Assembly: GCF_014268805.2 (NCBI RefSeq)
Contig: NZ_JABWRF020000002.1
Coordinates: 62,001-126,000, forward strand
Origin: Pseudomonas farsensis
GTDB lineage: Bacteria; Pseudomonadota; Gammaproteobacteria; Pseudomonadales; Pseudomonadaceae
Direction of reading: 5' to 3'
Length of the DNA stretch: 64,000 nt
A program made the translations under genes and the position numbers. Under the pieces are notes generated by a model. The model was not told where the DNA came from. It did no database searches and worked only from the letters and a program-made list of their open reading frames with translations. This document shows positions 17,705 through 27,600 of the stretch, piece by piece (within the stretch, counting starts at the first letter, position 1; each line of letters begins with the position of its first letter).

Positions 17705-18597
17705 GACTGGAACACTGGCACTGGATGGCACCAGCGCTCTTTGTACTCGCGGTCGGCACGGCCGAACGAGAAGCGCAGGGCCTTGCCCCGCGCGTGGGCG
17801 TCTTCCCAAGCGGCCTGCGTGTTCAGGAAACTCAACACGCTGCCAGGGCTGAAGGCGCGAGTCTCGGGGTCTACACCCCCATTGACGTACTCCACGCTGA
17901 TCCACTCTGGGGCTTCAACTCGGTAAACCAGTTGAATCGCAATCGGCGCGTCTTCGAGAAACACCACCGAACCGATCAGCAACGACTGCAACGCCTCAAG
18001 CACCTCCGCCAGCCGCTCGCCACCCACCGCAGGAAAGCCCCAGCGGCGCTGAAACAGGTCGCAATACATGCTGGCAATCTGCGCTGGCGCAAACTCGCTG
18101 ACCGGTCGCACCACGCCCCCGGCCTCCTCCAGCAGGCGCAACTCGCGGCGCTGGTTGTAACGGAATTTCTTCGAAAGCGCCTCGTGCGGGCGCGCCATGG
18201 CCAGTTGCTCAGGCTGGGGCCGGAGCCCGGCGAAGCGGCCCTCGCTCAGCTCGCAGAGGTAGCGCCCAGCATGGCGTAGCGGCGCCCCTGCACCCGTTGC
18301 GGCAGGCAGAATGATCTCGGCGTTGCCCAGGTCGAACAGGCCTTTCTTGCCATGACGCTTGAGGACGTCCTTGGACAGCGCGATATGCCGCCCCCAAACG
18401 GGTACTGCGGCCTGCAATTCACCGTTTTGCGACCAACCCAGGTAGCGCACCGGAATCTGCGCAAGCTCGGCAAGCGTCTCGATCACCAGCGGATGGGTGG
18501 CGACACTGCCGCCAAAACGATCCCACGCCTGGCGATAGGCAAGCGCATCGATCACCTGCCAGCCGCGTTCGCGCCAGGCTTGAAGGTAATTGAGCAT
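17701..18597 (-). CDS. mig-14: Mig-14 family antimicrobial-peptide resistance protein (GNAT/FemAB-like fold)
   Basis: A 298-residue protein beginning MLNYLQAWRERGWQVIDALA. It has the Mig-14/FemAB-like acyltransferase layout: ARPHEALSKKFRYNQRRELRLLEEAGG in the centre and VFLEDAPIAIQLVYRVEAPEW followed by FSPGSVLSFLNTQAAWEDA and LRFSFGRADREYKERWC near the end. Mig-14 homologues in Salmonella and P. aeruginosa (PA5003) contribute to polymyxin and cathelicidin resistance; the biochemical reaction is not settled. The gene order wapH - mig-14 - dnpA equals that of P. aeruginosa. Its start shares one nucleotide with the wapH stop (TGATG). Confidence 0.85.
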   Translation of the reverse strand: MLNYLQAWRERGWQVIDALAYRQAWDRFGGSVATHPLVIETLAELAQIPVRYLGWSQNGELQAAVPVWGRHIALSKDVLKRHGKKGLFDLGNAEIILPAATGAGAPLRHAGRYLCELSEGRFAGLRPQPEQLAMARPHEALSKKFRYNQRRELRLLEEAGGVVRPVSEFAPAQIASMYCDLFQRRWGFPAVGGERLAEVLEALQSLLIGSVVFLEDAPIAIQLVYRVEAPEWISVEYVNGGVDPETRAFSPGSVLSFLNTQAAWEDAHARGKALRFSFGRADREYKERWCHPVPVFQS

Positions 18598-19727
18598 CAG
18601 GCCTGCGCTCCCAGTTCACGCACATGCGGCAACTGCCAGAAGGTGTCACGTACCGCCTGATCGCTGAACCGCTCATTGAGCCGCTGCAGCATGTGCTGCG
18701 CGCAGGCTGTGCGTTGCTCATCGGCCAACCCGGCCAAGTGCTGCAGGCCTTGGGCCAACTGCGCTGCGTCGCCCAGCGGGAACAGCACGCCGACGCCTTC
18801 AACCACCTCGCGGGCACCACCGCAGGCCGTAGCCAGCACAGGCACGCCAGCAACCATGGCTTCGAGCAGAACCATGCCGAACGGCTCGTGATCCGAGCTC
18901 AAGGCGAACACGTCGAAAGCCTGGAAGTACCGCCGCGCATCCGCTACCTGGCCGACGAAATCCACACTGGAATCGATGCCAAGTTCTGCGGCAAGTGCTT
19001 TGAGCCTGGCCTCAAGGTGCCCCTTGCCAAGAATGGCCAGGCGAGCACCGCTGGGCAGCCCGGGCAATGCCTGGGCAAAACCACGCAGCAAAGTTGCCTG
19101 GTCCTTGTCCGGGTGCAGGCGGCCGACGTTGCCGACCACCCACGCCTGCGCCGGCAGGCCCAACGCTTCACGCGCCTGCGCACGCGGCACAAGGCTGGCC
19201 TTGAGCGCCTGCACATCGATGCGGTTGTAGAGGGTCTGGATACGCTCGGCAGGCCACTGCGCCAGGCAACGGCGCATGTCGTCGCGCACCGCATCGGAAA
19301 CACCGAGCAGGCTCAGGCGCTTGCGAAACAGGTTGGCAAATAACTGCCGGCCTTTGCGCGCGTAGTCCCCGAAGGCGTGGTGCACCCCGATTACCTGCAG
19401 TTTGGTAGCCAGCAAGGCGACGTAGATCGGCTTGGCACGGTGGGCGATGCAGAAGCTGAAATGACGCTGCGCGGCAATTTTGCGCAGCGCGGCAATCGCC
19501 CCCAGCTTGAGGCCGCGCACAGCGGCCGAGCTGAACTGCATGAACAGCACTTCGTCGCTGGCGCAGCCTGCGGCTACCTGTGGGTCCGCGGCGCCGGTCA
19601 GGAACACGGTGGTGACCTTGTAGCCGCTACCCTGGAACAGGCTGGCATATTGACGGGCACAGTCGAGAAACGGCCCGTCATAGCTATGACAGAACTGCAA
19701 GACCCGCGCTTCAGAGCGGTTGGTCAT
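18597..19727 (-). CDS. wapH: GT-B glycosyltransferase, WapH-like LPS core enzyme
   Basis: A 376-residue GT4-type glycosyltransferase. The donor domain shows AWVVGNVGRLHPDKDQATLLRGFA, ILGKGHLEARL, VDFVGQVADARRYFQAFDVFALSSDHEPFGMVLLEAM with the EPFG/EX7E donor motif, and ATACGGAREVVEGVGVLFPLGD. Size and position immediately downstream of the carbamoyltransferase match P. aeruginosa WapH (PA5004), assigned to outer-core glucose transfer. It overlaps the carbamoyltransferase by 17 nt. Sugar specificity is inferred from orthology. Confidence 0.87.
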   Translation of the reverse strand: MTNRSEARVLQFCHSYDGPFLDCARQYASLFQGSGYKVTTVFLTGAADPQVAAGCASDEVLFMQFSSAAVRGLKLGAIAALRKIAAQRHFSFCIAHRAKPIYVALLATKLQVIGVHHAFGDYARKGRQLFANLFRKRLSLLGVSDAVRDDMRRCLAQWPAERIQTLYNRIDVQALKASLVPRAQAREALGLPAQAWVVGNVGRLHPDKDQATLLRGFAQALPGLPSGARLAILGKGHLEARLKALAAELGIDSSVDFVGQVADARRYFQAFDVFALSSDHEPFGMVLLEAMVAGVPVLATACGGAREVVEGVGVLFPLGDAAQLAQGLQHLAGLADEQRTACAQHMLQRLNERFSDQAVRDTFWQLPHVRELGAQA

Positions 19728-21468
19728 AAGCCGCCGCGCCGTCCTTGACTACCAGGATGTCTTCCATGATCAGGTATTGCAGGTCCGAGCCGAAGAACAT
19801 GTTCAGCGCGTCGGTAGGCGAGCAGATCATCGGCTCGCCACGGCGGTTCAGCGAGGTGTTCAGCGACACACCGTTGCCGGTCAGCACTTCCAGCGCTTTC
19901 ATCATGTCGTAGTAGCGCGGGTTGTACTCGCGCTTGAGCACCTGGGCGCGGGACGTGCCGTCTTCGTGAACCACTTCGGGCACACGGGTTTTCCATTCTT
20001 CGGACACTTCGAAGGTGAAGGTCATGAACGGGGCCGGGTGATCGATCTTGATCATCTGCGGCGCGACGGTGTCGAGCATCGACGGGCAGAAAGGCCTCCA
20101 ACGCTCGCGGAACTTGATCTGGTGGTTGATGCGGTCGGCTACGCCGGCAACGCTTGGGCAGCCGATGATCGAACGACCACCCAGCGCACGCGGGCCGAAC
20201 TCCATGCGGCCCTGGAACCAGGCCACCGGGTTGCCATCGACCATGATCTTGGCGATTTGCTCCGGCATGTTGTCGAGCTTGCGCCATTTTGGCTGGCTCG
20301 GGTGACGGGCGCAGGCCGCGATCACGTCTTCGTTGGAGTACGCAGGGCCGAGGTAGACGTGTTCCATCTTCTCGACCGGCACGCCACGGGCGTGGGACAC
20401 ATAGGCCGCAGCACCCACCGCGGTCCCGGCGTCGCCGGAAGCCGGCTGGACGAACAGCTCCTTGACGTCCGGGCGGGCGATGATCTTCTGGTTCAGCTTG
20501 ACGTTCAACGCGCAGCCGCCGGCGAAGGCCAGCTTGCCGGTTTCGCGCAGGGTGTCGCCCAGGTAATGGTCGATCATCTGCAGGGCGAGCTTTTCGAACA
20601 GCGCCTGCATGCTGGCGGCGTAATGGATGTACGGCTCGTCAGCGATGTCGCCTTCGCGTTTCGGGCCCAGCCACTCGATCAGCTTGGGCGAGAAGTAGAA
20701 GCCCTTGCCCTTCTCTTTATAGCGGCGCAGGCCAATCACGTTGGCGTACTCGGTGTTGATCACCAGTTCGCCGTTTTCAAAGCTGGCCAGGCGCGAGAAG
20801 TCGTATTTGCTGGCATCGCCGTAGGGCGCCATGCCCATGACCTTGAATTCGCCGTCGAGCATCTCGAAACCGAGAAACTCGGTGATAGCACCGTACAGGC
20901 CGCCGAGCGAGTCAGGGTCGAAGAATTCCTTGATCTTGTGGATCTTGCCGTTTTCGCCGTAGCCGAAGAAGGTCGTGGCGTACTCGCCCTTGCCATCGAT
21001 GCCCAGGATTGCGGTCTTTTCCTTGAAGCCCGAGCAGTGGTACGCGCTGGAGGCGTGGGCCAAGTGGTGCTCGACCGGCTCGATCTTGACTTTTTTCGGG
21101 TCAAAGCCCAGTTGCTCAAGGCACCAGACAATCTTGTTGCGGTAGCGCTTATAACGGCGGTTACCCATCAGCAACGCATCAAGGGCGCGGTCCGGGGCGT
21201 ACCAGTAGCGCTTGGCATAGTGCCAGCGCGCCTTGCCGAACAGGCTGATCGGGGCGAACGGAATGGCCACCACGTCAACGTCGGACGGCTTGATGCCGGC
21301 CTGCTCAAGGCAGAACTTTGCCGACTCGTAAGGCATGCGGTTCTTCGCATGTTTGTCACGCACGAAGCGCTCTTCTTCGGCGGCGGCAATCAGTTTGCCG
21401 TCGATGTACAGGGCCGCGGAAGGGTCATGGCTAAGGGCGCCGGACAGGCCAAGAATCGTCAGTGCCAA
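19711..21468 (-). CDS. wapO: Carbamoyltransferase of the NodU/CmcH family, WapO-like
   Basis: A 585-residue carbamoyltransferase. The N-terminal Kae1-like domain has LGLSGALSHDPSAALYIDGK, AAAEEERFVRDKHAKN and the metal-site histidines in EPVEHHLAHASSAYHCSGF, and the C-terminal domain has WFQGRMEFGPRALGGRSIIG and YNPRYYDMMKALE. Family members transfer carbamoyl from carbamoyl phosphate to sugar hydroxyls. In P. aeruginosa the equivalent gene (PA5005) carbamoylates heptose II of the LPS inner core. It is the first gene of the eight-gene minus-strand operon, and its promoter must lie in the repeat-rich gap 21469-21842. Confidence 0.92.
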   Translation of the reverse strand: MALTILGLSGALSHDPSAALYIDGKLIAAAEEERFVRDKHAKNRMPYESAKFCLEQAGIKPSDVDVVAIPFAPISLFGKARWHYAKRYWYAPDRALDALLMGNRRYKRYRNKIVWCLEQLGFDPKKVKIEPVEHHLAHASSAYHCSGFKEKTAILGIDGKGEYATTFFGYGENGKIHKIKEFFDPDSLGGLYGAITEFLGFEMLDGEFKVMGMAPYGDASKYDFSRLASFENGELVINTEYANVIGLRRYKEKGKGFYFSPKLIEWLGPKREGDIADEPYIHYAASMQALFEKLALQMIDHYLGDTLRETGKLAFAGGCALNVKLNQKIIARPDVKELFVQPASGDAGTAVGAAAYVSHARGVPVEKMEHVYLGPAYSNEDVIAACARHPSQPKWRKLDNMPEQIAKIMVDGNPVAWFQGRMEFGPRALGGRSIIGCPSVAGVADRINHQIKFRERWRPFCPSMLDTVAPQMIKIDHPAPFMTFTFEVSEEWKTRVPEVVHEDGTSRAQVLKREYNPRYYDMMKALEVLTGNGVSLNTSLNRRGEPMICSPTDALNMFFGSDLQYLIMEDILVVKDGAAAYDQPL

Positions 21469-21578
21469 GGGTCTAGCCTCTCAATTCGATAGAAGTGCGC
21501 CACCGGCCTCTGGGGTGGGTGACGGCTAAAGGGGCGGGATTATAACGCAAACATCGCCGGGCGCGATGAACAGACGCA

Positions 21579-21640
21579 GGAGCGGGGCTTGCCTCGCGAT
21601 GGCGGCATCTGCAGCACCATCGCGGGGCAAGCCCGCTCCC
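21579..21640. repeat. REP doublet (family A), imperfect
   Basis: GGAGCGGGGCTTGCCTCGCGATGG (21579-21602) faces CCATCGCGGGGCAAGCCCGCTCCC (21617-21640) with a 14-nt loop. It lies upstream of the LPS operon in the 374-bp gap to rlmJ. Confidence 0.85.
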
Positions 21641-21682
21641 ACATAGCTCGCCCATCCCATATCGATGCCGTCTACGCGGTCA

Positions 21683-21799
21683 GTGTAGGAGCGGCCTTGT
21701 GTCGCGAAAGGGCTGCGAAGCAGCCCCAGCGATTCTGGTGGGTGCACAGATCCTGGGGCTGCTTCGCAGCCCTTTCGCGACACAAGGCCGCTCCTACAC
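21683..21799. repeat. Long inverted repeat (family B), perfect 46-bp arms
   Basis: The arms 21683-21728 and 21754-21799 are fully complementary (core TAGGAGCGGCCTTGTGTCGC plus AAGGGCTGCGAAGCAGCCCC) with a 25-nt loop. Related copies are at 28728-28843 and 40787-40901. Together with the preceding REP doublet it accounts for most of the gap between rlmJ and the carbamoyltransferase gene. Confidence 0.92.
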
Positions 21800-21842
21800 A
21801 ATCAAAAGCGACTTGCCCGAAACCATAGAATCTCCCACGGGA

Positions 21843-22679
21843 TTATTCGGCGATCAGCCAATCCATGCGGAAACTGCCCGCCGTTTGCGCAAGCTCCTTG
21901 GCCAGCCACGGCAGCAGTTCCTTGAGCTCTTCCTCAAGGCCCCAAGGCGGGTTGGCGATGGCCAGGCCCGAACCGTTCAGCCCCTGCGGGCTGTCCTGAT
22001 GGTGCACGTACAACTCCACGCGCAGCAGTTTTGGCGCCCCGGTGCTGGTCAGGTCCTGGTAGAACCGGGTCAGCGAACGCTGGTCCTTGATCGGGTACCA
22101 AATGGCTGCGACGGTCTGGCGCATGCGGCCGATGGCCTCTTTCATGGCCACAGTGCAACGCTTGAGTTCATCGGCCTGCTCGAACGGCGGGTCGACCAGC
22201 ATGATGGCGCGCTTTTCCTGCACCGGCAGCAGCGCCCGCGGGATATGCCAGCCCTCCCCCAGGTGCACGGTGACCCGAGGGTCTTTCTTCATGTTCTCTT
22301 TGAGCAGCGCCCCGTCTTCGGGGTGCTTCTCGTTGAGCTGCGCGCGGTCCTGCTGGCGCATCAGGCGCCGGGCAAGCTCGGGCGAACCTGGGTAGTAGCG
22401 CAGTTCGCCGTCCTGGTTAAGGCGCTTGATGACGCGCATATAGTCGGCAGTTGCCGCCGGCAGGTCATCGCGGCCCCACAGGCGGGCAACGCCTTCGAGG
22501 TATTCACCGGTGCGGGTCGCCTGGTCGCCCTGCAGGTCGTACAGGCCGAGGCCGGCATGGGTGTCGATATAGGCGAACGGCTGCTCCTTGCGCGACATCA
22601 AGGCGATGAGGCGGGTCAGCACGATGTGTTTGAGGACGTCGGCGTGGTTGCCGGCGTGGAAGGCGTGACGATAATTCAT
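21843..22679 (-). CDS. rlmJ: 23S rRNA (adenine-2030-N6)-methyltransferase RlmJ
   Basis: A 278-residue SAM-dependent methyltransferase that modifies A2030 of 23S rRNA. The start MNYRHAFHAGNHADVLKHIV is diagnostic of RlmJ (YhiR), and the catalytic N6-adenine motif is IMLVDPPFEQADELKR (DPPF) at about residues 160-175. ERRP-type SAM-binding region sequence YIDTHAGLGLYDLQGDQ appears near residue 40. Length is close to E. coli RlmJ (280). It is a single-gene unit between repeats. Confidence 0.95.
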   Translation of the reverse strand: MNYRHAFHAGNHADVLKHIVLTRLIALMSRKEQPFAYIDTHAGLGLYDLQGDQATRTGEYLEGVARLWGRDDLPAATADYMRVIKRLNQDGELRYYPGSPELARRLMRQQDRAQLNEKHPEDGALLKENMKKDPRVTVHLGEGWHIPRALLPVQEKRAIMLVDPPFEQADELKRCTVAMKEAIGRMRQTVAAIWYPIKDQRSLTRFYQDLTSTGAPKLLRVELYVHHQDSPQGLNGSGLAIANPPWGLEEELKELLPWLAKELAQTAGSFRMDWLIAE

Positions 22680-22735
22680 GGCGGCTCCTGCGAAGGCGGC
22701 AAGTTTACCTTGTTGGGCCGGTGACGCACAAAAGC

Positions 22736-22801
22736 ATCGCGGGGCGAGCCCACCCCCACGAAACCGCTAGGGCTGTCGTGGGAGCGGGCTTGCCCCGCGA
22801 T
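22736..22801. repeat. REP doublet (family A), imperfect
   Basis: ATCGCGGGGCGAGCCCACCC (from 22736) and GGGAGCGGGCTTGCCCCGCGAT (to 22801) are inverted. The doublet fills the gap between the putP 3' end and the rlmJ promoter side. Confidence 0.85.
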
Positions 22802-22828
22802 TTACAGGCAGCGCCGATTCAGCAGGCG

Positions 22829-24304
22829 TTACTTGTCAGCGTGATAGACCTTGTTGGCGGTCTCGAAACGCGAAACCATGCTGCCCGACGGGCTGCCCAG
22901 CTTGCTCACCAGCACGATGGCGAGGGTCGCGAACAGGAAGCCTGGGATGATTTCGTACAAGCCAGTGTCCAGTTGCTTCCAGAAGATCACCGTCAGCGCG
23001 CCCACCACGATGCCAGCAAGCGCCCCGTTACGGGTCATGCCTTTCCACAGCACCGACAGCAGCACCACCGGGCCAAAGGCAGCACCGAAGCCAGCCCAGG
23101 CGTAGGCCACCAGGCCCAGCACACGGTTGTTCGGGTTCGCCGCCAGGGCGATCGACACCAACGCTACCGCCAGCACCATCAGGCGGCCAACCCACACCAG
23201 CTCGACCTGCGACGCATTCTTGCGCAGAAACGCCTTGTAGAAGTCTTCGGTCAGGGCGCTGGAGCACACCAGCAACTGGCAGCTCAGGGTGCTCATCACC
23301 GCAGCCAGAATGGCCGACAGCAGCACACCGGCGATCCACGGGTTGAACAGGATCTTGGCCAGCTCGATGAACACGCGCTCGTGGTTTTCAGTCACCGGGC
23401 CCGCCAGCTCCGGGTGCGCCGAGAAGTAGGCGATACCGAAGAAGCCGACCGCACAGGTGCCTGCCAGGCACAGGATCATCCAGGTCATCGAGATGCGGCG
23501 AGCCTTGGCAATCGACTTGACCGAATCGGCGGCCATGAAGCGCGCCAGGATGTGCGGCTGGCCGAAGTAGCCCAGGCCCCAGCCCATCAGCGAGATGATG
23601 CCGATGAAGGTCGCGCCCTTGAACATGTCGAAGTGCGCCGGGTTGACCGCTTCGATAGCCAGGAATGTTGTATCGAAGCCACCGGTGGAAATCAGCACGA
23701 TGATCGGGGTCAGGATCAGCGCGAAGATCATCAGCGAGGCCTGCACAGTGTCAGTCCAGCTCACCGCCAGGAAACCACCGACGAAGGTGTAGGCGATGGT
23801 GGCCGCAGCACCGGCCCACAGGGCGGTCTCGTAGGGCATGTCGAAGGTGCTCTCGAACAAGCGAGCGCCGGCCACGATGCCAGAAGCACAGTAGATGGTG
23901 AAGAACACCAGGATGACGATGGCCGAGATGATCCGCAGCAGCCCGCTGTTGTCTTCGAAGCGGCTGGCGAAGTAGTCCGGCAGGGTCAGGGCATCACCGT
24001 TGTATTCGGTCTGCACACGCAGGCGACCAGCGACGAACAGCCAGTTCAGGTAGGCGCCGACGGTCAGACCGATGGCGATCCAGGCTTCAGACAGGCCGGC
24101 GAAGTAGATGGCGCCCGGCAGGCCCATCAGCAGCCAGCCGCTCATGTCGGAAGCACCGGCAGAAAGCGCGGTAACCACGCTGCCGAGGCTGCGTCCACCG
24201 AGGATGTAATCGGAAAGGTTCTTGGTGGAGCGATAGGCGGCGAAGCCGATCAGCACCATTGCCGCGATGTAGACCACGAAGGTGATCGTTAGAGGATTGC
24301 CCAT
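22829..24304 (-). CDS. putP: Sodium/proline symporter PutP
   Basis: A 491-residue member of the sodium:solute symporter family with about 13 membrane segments. Recognisable blocks are ILGGRSLGSVVTALSAGASDMSGWLLMG (the SGWLLMGLPG region of helix 2), FVGGFLAVSWTDTVQA and the later FGAAFGPVVLLSVLWKGMT. The start MGNPLTITFVVYIAAM at 24304 is preferred because E. coli PutP begins at the same point; an ATG 36 nt upstream is less family-like. It is divergent from putA, and the shared gap carries PutA operator-like hexamers, so proline controls both. Confidence 0.96.
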   Translation of the reverse strand: MGNPLTITFVVYIAAMVLIGFAAYRSTKNLSDYILGGRSLGSVVTALSAGASDMSGWLLMGLPGAIYFAGLSEAWIAIGLTVGAYLNWLFVAGRLRVQTEYNGDALTLPDYFASRFEDNSGLLRIISAIVILVFFTIYCASGIVAGARLFESTFDMPYETALWAGAAATIAYTFVGGFLAVSWTDTVQASLMIFALILTPIIVLISTGGFDTTFLAIEAVNPAHFDMFKGATFIGIISLMGWGLGYFGQPHILARFMAADSVKSIAKARRISMTWMILCLAGTCAVGFFGIAYFSAHPELAGPVTENHERVFIELAKILFNPWIAGVLLSAILAAVMSTLSCQLLVCSSALTEDFYKAFLRKNASQVELVWVGRLMVLAVALVSIALAANPNNRVLGLVAYAWAGFGAAFGPVVLLSVLWKGMTRNGALAGIVVGALTVIFWKQLDTGLYEIIPGFLFATLAIVLVSKLGSPSGSMVSRFETANKVYHADK

Positions 24305-24665
24305 TGGTTGTGCCCTGGCGTTTGTTTTTATCTCATGCAACCGTCGCGTCGCAAAGCGGTTGCACCCAGGCGGCGCATCCTATGCAACAACGCGAACCAG
24401 GTGCAACCATTTTTCATTTGCAAGTTGCACCGCTTCGTGACTTTTCAGAAAAAACGCTTTTTATGCGCCATTTCGGAGCAAACAGCCGTTTTTACATAAC
24501 AAAACGCACCAAGGCCGCCCTTTCCAGCCGGTGCGCGGGCACCATCGGACGAGTTGCGCCCAGCCTTTCGAAAAATAGGGTTGCACCCGGTTGCACCCGA
24601 ATTGTCCTACAGGCTAATCTTGCCTCCAGCTAAGGCCACACCCGTGGCAATAATGAGGATAAGAA
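24305..24665. promoter_or_regulatory. putP-putA divergent control region with seven GTTGCA hexamers
   Basis: This 361-bp gap contains GTTGCA, the hexamer bound by the ribbon-helix-helix domain of E. coli PutA, on the plus strand at 24359, 24424, 24580 and 24590 and on the minus strand at 24336, 24383 and 24402, plus a GTTGCG at 24553. Chance expectation for an exact hexamer on two strands here is well under one. The two copies at 24580 and 24590 are 10 bp apart, one helical turn, and sit about 75-85 bp before the putA start. Promoter boxes could not be assigned with confidence. Confidence 0.8.
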
Positions 24666-27600
24666 ATGGCGACGACCACCCTTGGGGTCAAACTTGACGA
24701 CCCTACCCGTGAGCGACTCAAAGCAGCTGCGCAGTCCATCGACCGCACGCCGCACTGGTTGATCAAGCAAGCGATCTTCAACTATCTCGAGAAGCTCGAG
24801 GGTGGCGCCACCCTGCAAGACCTCAACGGCCAAGCGGCAAACCTGGGCGATGACGCCGGCGAAGTCGCCGCCGACCATGCCCACCAGTGCTTCCTGGAGT
24901 TTGCCGAAAGCATCCTGCCGCAATCGGTACTGCGCTCGGCGATCACCGCCGCCTATCGCCGCCCGGAGCAAGAAGTCGTGCCGATGCTGCTGGAGCAGGC
25001 ACGCCTGCCAGCCGCCCAGGCCGAGGCCACCAACAAGCTCGCCGCGACCCTGGCCGACAAACTGCGCAACCAGAAGAGCGCAGGCGGCCGCGCCGGTATC
25101 GTGCAGGGCCTGTTGCAGGAGTTTTCGCTGTCGTCGCAGGAAGGCGTGGCCTTGATGTGCCTGGCCGAAGCGCTGCTGCGCATCCCTGACAAAGGCACCC
25201 GCGATGCGTTGATCCGCGACAAGATCAGCACCGGCAACTGGCAGCCACACCTGGGCAACAGCCCGTCGCTGTTCGTCAACGCCGCGACCTGGGGCCTGTT
25301 GCTGACCGGCAAGCTGGTCAGCACGCACAATGAATCCGGCCTGACCTCCTCGCTCACCCGCATCATCGGCAAGAGCGGCGAGCCGATGATCCGCAAGGGC
25401 GTCGACATGGCCATGCGCCTGATGGGCGAGCAGTTCGTCACCGGCGAGACCATCGCCGAAGCCCTGGCTAACGCCAGCAAGTTCGAGTCCAAGGGCTTCC
25501 GCTACAGCTACGACATGCTCGGCGAAGCGGCGCTGACCGAGCACGACGCACAGAAGTACCTGGCGTCCTACGAGCAGGCCATCCACTCCATCGGCAAGGC
25601 TTCGCACGGGCGCGGCATCTATGAAGGCCCGGGCATCTCGATCAAGCTCTCGGCCCTGCACCCGCGCTACAGCCGCGCCCAGTACGAGCGGGTGATGAGC
25701 GAGCTGTACCCGCGCCTGCTGTCGCTGACCCTGCTGGCCAAGCAATATGACATCGGCCTCAACATCGACGCCGAAGAAGCCGACCGCCTGGAGCTGTCGC
25801 TGGACCTGCTCGAGCGCCTGTGCTTCGAGCCGTCGCTGGCCGGCTGGAACGGCATCGGCTTTGTCATCCAGGCTTACCAGAAGCGCTGCCCGTACGTGAT
25901 CGACTACGTCATCGACCTGGCCAAACGCAGCCGCCACCGCCTGATGATCCGCCTGGTTAAAGGCGCCTACTGGGACAGCGAAATCAAGCGCGCCCAGGTC
26001 GAGGGCCTGGAAGGCTACCCGGTGTACACCCGCAAGGTGTACACCGACATTTCCTACATTGCCTGTGCGCGCAAGCTGCTGGCCGTGCCGGAAGCCATCT
26101 ACCCGCAGTTCGCCACCCATAACGCCCACACCCTGGCGGCCATCTACCAGCTCGCCGGGCAGAACTACTACCCCGGCCAGTACGAATTCCAGTGCCTGCA
26201 CGGCATGGGCGAGCCGCTGTATGAACAGGTTGTAGGCAAAGTCGCTGAAGGCAAGCTGAACCGCCCATGCCGCGTGTACGCACCGGTCGGCACCCACGAG
26301 ACGCTGCTGGCCTACCTGGTTCGCCGCCTGCTCGAAAACGGCGCCAACACCTCGTTCGTCAACCGCGTCGCCGACCACTCGCTGTCGATTCAGGAACTGG
26401 TGGCAGACCCGGTGCTGAGCATCGAGCGCATGGCCACCCAGGAAGGCGGTATCGGCCTGCCGCACCCGCGCATCCCGATGCCGCGTGAGCTGTATGGCAA
26501 CGAGCGGGCCAACTCCGCTGGCATCGACCTGGCCAACGAACACCGCCTGGCGTCACTGTCCTGCGCCCTGCTGGCGACCGCCCACAATGACTGGAAAGCC
26601 TCACCACTGCTGGGCTGCGCTGCCAGCGAGGAGCCTGCGGCGCCGGTACTGAACCCATCCGACCAGCGTGATGTGGTTGGCCACGTACAGGAAGCCACGG
26701 TCGCCGACGTCAACAATGCCGTGCAGTGCGCCGTCAACGCAGCGCCCATCTGGCAAGCCACTCCGCCCGCCGAACGCGCCGCAATTCTGGAGCGGGCCGC
26801 CGACCTGATGGAGGCCGACATCCAGCCACTGATGGGCCTGCTAGTGCGCGAAGCCGGCAAGACCTACGCCAATGCCATTGCCGAAGTGCGCGAAGCCGTG
26901 GACTTCCTGCGCTACTACGCGGTACAGGCGCGCAACGACCTGCGCAACGACAACTGCCGCCCACTGGGCCCGGTGGTGTGCATCAGCCCGTGGAACTTCC
27001 CGCTGGCGATTTTCTCCGGGCAAGTGGCCGCAGCCCTGGCTGCCGGCAACCCGGTGCTGGCCAAGCCCGCCGAACAAACCCCGCTGGTCGCAGCCCAAGC
27101 CGTGCGCCTGCTGCTCGACGCCGGCATCCCCGAAGGCGTGCTGCAACTGCTGCCGGGCCGCGGTGAAACCGTCGGCGCCGGGCTGGTGGGCGATGAGCGC
27201 GTCAAAGGTGTGATGTTCACCGGCTCCACCGAAGTTGCCCGCCTGCTGCAACGCAACATCGCCGGGCGCCTGGACAACCAAGGCCGCCCCATCCCGCTGA
27301 TCGCCGAAACCGGTGGGCAGAACGCGATGATCGTCGATTCCTCGGCGCTGACCGAACAAGTGGTCATCGACGTGGTGTCCTCGGCCTTCGACAGCGCCGG
27401 CCAGCGCTGCTCGGCACTGCGCGTACTGTGCCTGCAGGAAGATTCCGCTGACCGTGTCATCGAAATGCTCAAGGGCGCCATGGCCGAAAGCCGGCTGGGT
27501 AACCCGGAGCGCCTGTCGGTGGACATTGGCCCGGTGATTGACGCCGAAGCCAAGGCTGGCATCGAGAAACACATCCAGGGCATGCGCGAGAAAGGCCGCG

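Noticed and set aside
19720..21492. 590-residue open frame opposite the carbamoyltransferase
   Set aside because: Antisense shadow of a clear NodU-type gene, rich in His, Gln and Arg, with no recognisable domain.
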